This document shows positions 15,309 through 15,871 of a DNA stretch of 15,871 nt, piece by piece. The stretch is from CAZUXY01 sp964624235 (GTDB lineage: Bacteria > Spirochaetota > UBA4802 > UBA5368): contig CAZUXY010000079.1 in the NCBI GenBank assembly GCA_964624235.1, positions 1-15,871 of the forward strand, read 5' to 3'. The notes beneath the pieces were generated by a model. It worked only from the letters and a program-made list of their open reading frames with translations. It was not told where the DNA came from and did not search any database. How positions within the stretch are numbered: position 1 is the stretch's first letter; each line of letters opens with the position of its first letter. Made by a program: the position numbers and the translations under genes.

Positions 15309-15871
15309 TATGATAACATTAGTTGAGTCAGAATAACATTGAAAAGCAGGATAAGTATGCTGCTGGTTACAACCCCTTTAGTACTTGCCCGGCCAACTTC
15401 AAGTGCTCCTCCTTTTACGTAATATCCGAAAAATGCCGGAACAGTTGTAATAATTATAGCAAAAACAACAGTCTTTATAAGCGAGTAAGTGACATAGAAG
15501 GGAACGAACCAGTATTGGATACCATAAATATATTCTGAAGAGGATAGGGCGCCGGTTACAACAGCTGCAGTCCAACCTCCAAAAATACCAACGAACATGC
15601 TTATCAGGGTAAGAATCGGATTGAAAATAATGGTAGCAATAAGCTTTGGAAGTACCAGGTAACAGGCTGAATTAATTCCCATCATCTCAAGCGCATCGAT
15701 TTGTTCGGTAATACGCATGTGCCCAACTTCTGAAGCGATGTTAGATCCTACTTTTCCGGCTAAAATAAGACCGACTATGGTCGATGAGAATTCAAGCAGC
15801 ATCGTATCACGAGCCGTAAGACCGATCAGATAGGGAGGGATCATAGGATTTTCAAGGTTATATCGGGTTTG
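15308..15871 (-). CDS. mlaE: MlaE-type phospholipid ABC transporter permease, 5' end cut off by the window
   Basis: Integral inner-membrane permease of the Mla lipid transport system. The frame is open to the window edge, giving 187 residues of about 260, so the N-terminus is missing; the internal Met at 15844 should not be taken as the start. Visible family features are the GLILAGKVGSNIASEVGHM segment, followed by ITEQIDALEMMGIN, the conserved cytoplasmic region that meets the ATPase, then hydrophobic spans (roughly LVLPKLIATIIFNPILTLIS, a stretch around VFAIIITTVPAFFGYYV, and the C-terminal SSILILLFNVILTQLML). GGALEVGRASTKGVV near the end is also typical. It overlaps mlaF by one base (TAATG). 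Together with mlaF it indicates an outer membrane. Confidence 0.93.
   Translation of the reverse strand, partial: QTRYNLENPMIPPYLIGLTARDTMLLEFSSTIVGLILAGKVGSNIASEVGHMRITEQIDALEMMGINSACYLVLPKLIATIIFNPILTLISMFVGIFGGWTAAVVTGALSSSEYIYGIQYWFVPFYVTYSLIKTVVFAIIITTVPAFFGYYVKGGALEVGRASTKGVVTSSILILLFNVILTQLMLS

Noticed and set aside
1..15871. tRNA or rRNA genes, CRISPR arrays, insertion sequences, restriction-modification or defence genes
   Set aside because: No cloverleaf, regularly spaced repeats, transposase or nuclease motifs were seen. The methyltransferases are of small-molecule or glycan type, without DNA-methylase motifs.

Overview
The window is one uninterrupted run of genes, all on the minus strand, from a Gram-negative (diderm) bacterium: it carries an MlaE/MlaF outer-membrane lipid transport pair and a large surface-glycan (O-antigen or capsule type) cluster. 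The species cannot be named from this sequence. Mixed base composition, few strong Shine-Dalgarno sites and the MlaE-MlaF gene order do not single out a phylum. Reading in the direction of transcription means going from high to low coordinates.

Layout in transcription order: (1) 15871-14556, a 5'-truncated MlaE permease and a complete MlaF ATPase, overlapping as TAATG. (2) 14559-11292, a FkbM-like methyltransferase-fold protein that overlaps mlaF as ATGA, then a cupin, a perosamine-synthase-like PLP aminotransferase, and a small methyltransferase resembling amino-sugar N-methyltransferases. (3) 11259-8215, three glycosyltransferases (GT4, GT2 and a GT10 fucosyltransferase-fold enzyme). (4) 8198-5209, a hexapeptide-repeat acetyltransferase and three more methyltransferase-fold proteins: one with a Trm112-like tail, one DUF268, one FkbM. 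(5) 5209-1695, three more glycosyltransferases (CgeB-type, GT2, GT4). (6) 1685-1, a GDP-4-keto-6-deoxymannose reductase (Rmd-like) and the first 196 residues of GDP-mannose 4,6-dehydratase (Gmd), whose 3' end lies outside the window.

How they may work together (inference): Gmd makes GDP-4-keto-6-deoxy-D-mannose. This can be reduced by the Rmd-like enzyme to a GDP-6-deoxyhexose (GDP-D-rhamnose is expected) or transaminated by the perosamine-synthase-like enzyme to a GDP-4-amino-4,6-dideoxyhexose. The small methyltransferase and the acetyltransferase are candidates for decorating that amino sugar. Six glycosyltransferases would build the repeat or terminal oligosaccharide, and several methyltransferases could cap or modify it. 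No flippase, polymerase, ABC exporter of glycan or chain-length regulator is visible, so the export route lies outside the window.

The longest gene-free stretch is the 132 bp between rmd and gmd. Otherwise genes abut or overlap, which suggests one long transcript. Base composition changes sharply: gmd and rmd are GC-rich (45 of 60 bases in 961-1020), while the middle of the cluster is very AT-rich (16 GC of 60 in 7201-7260).
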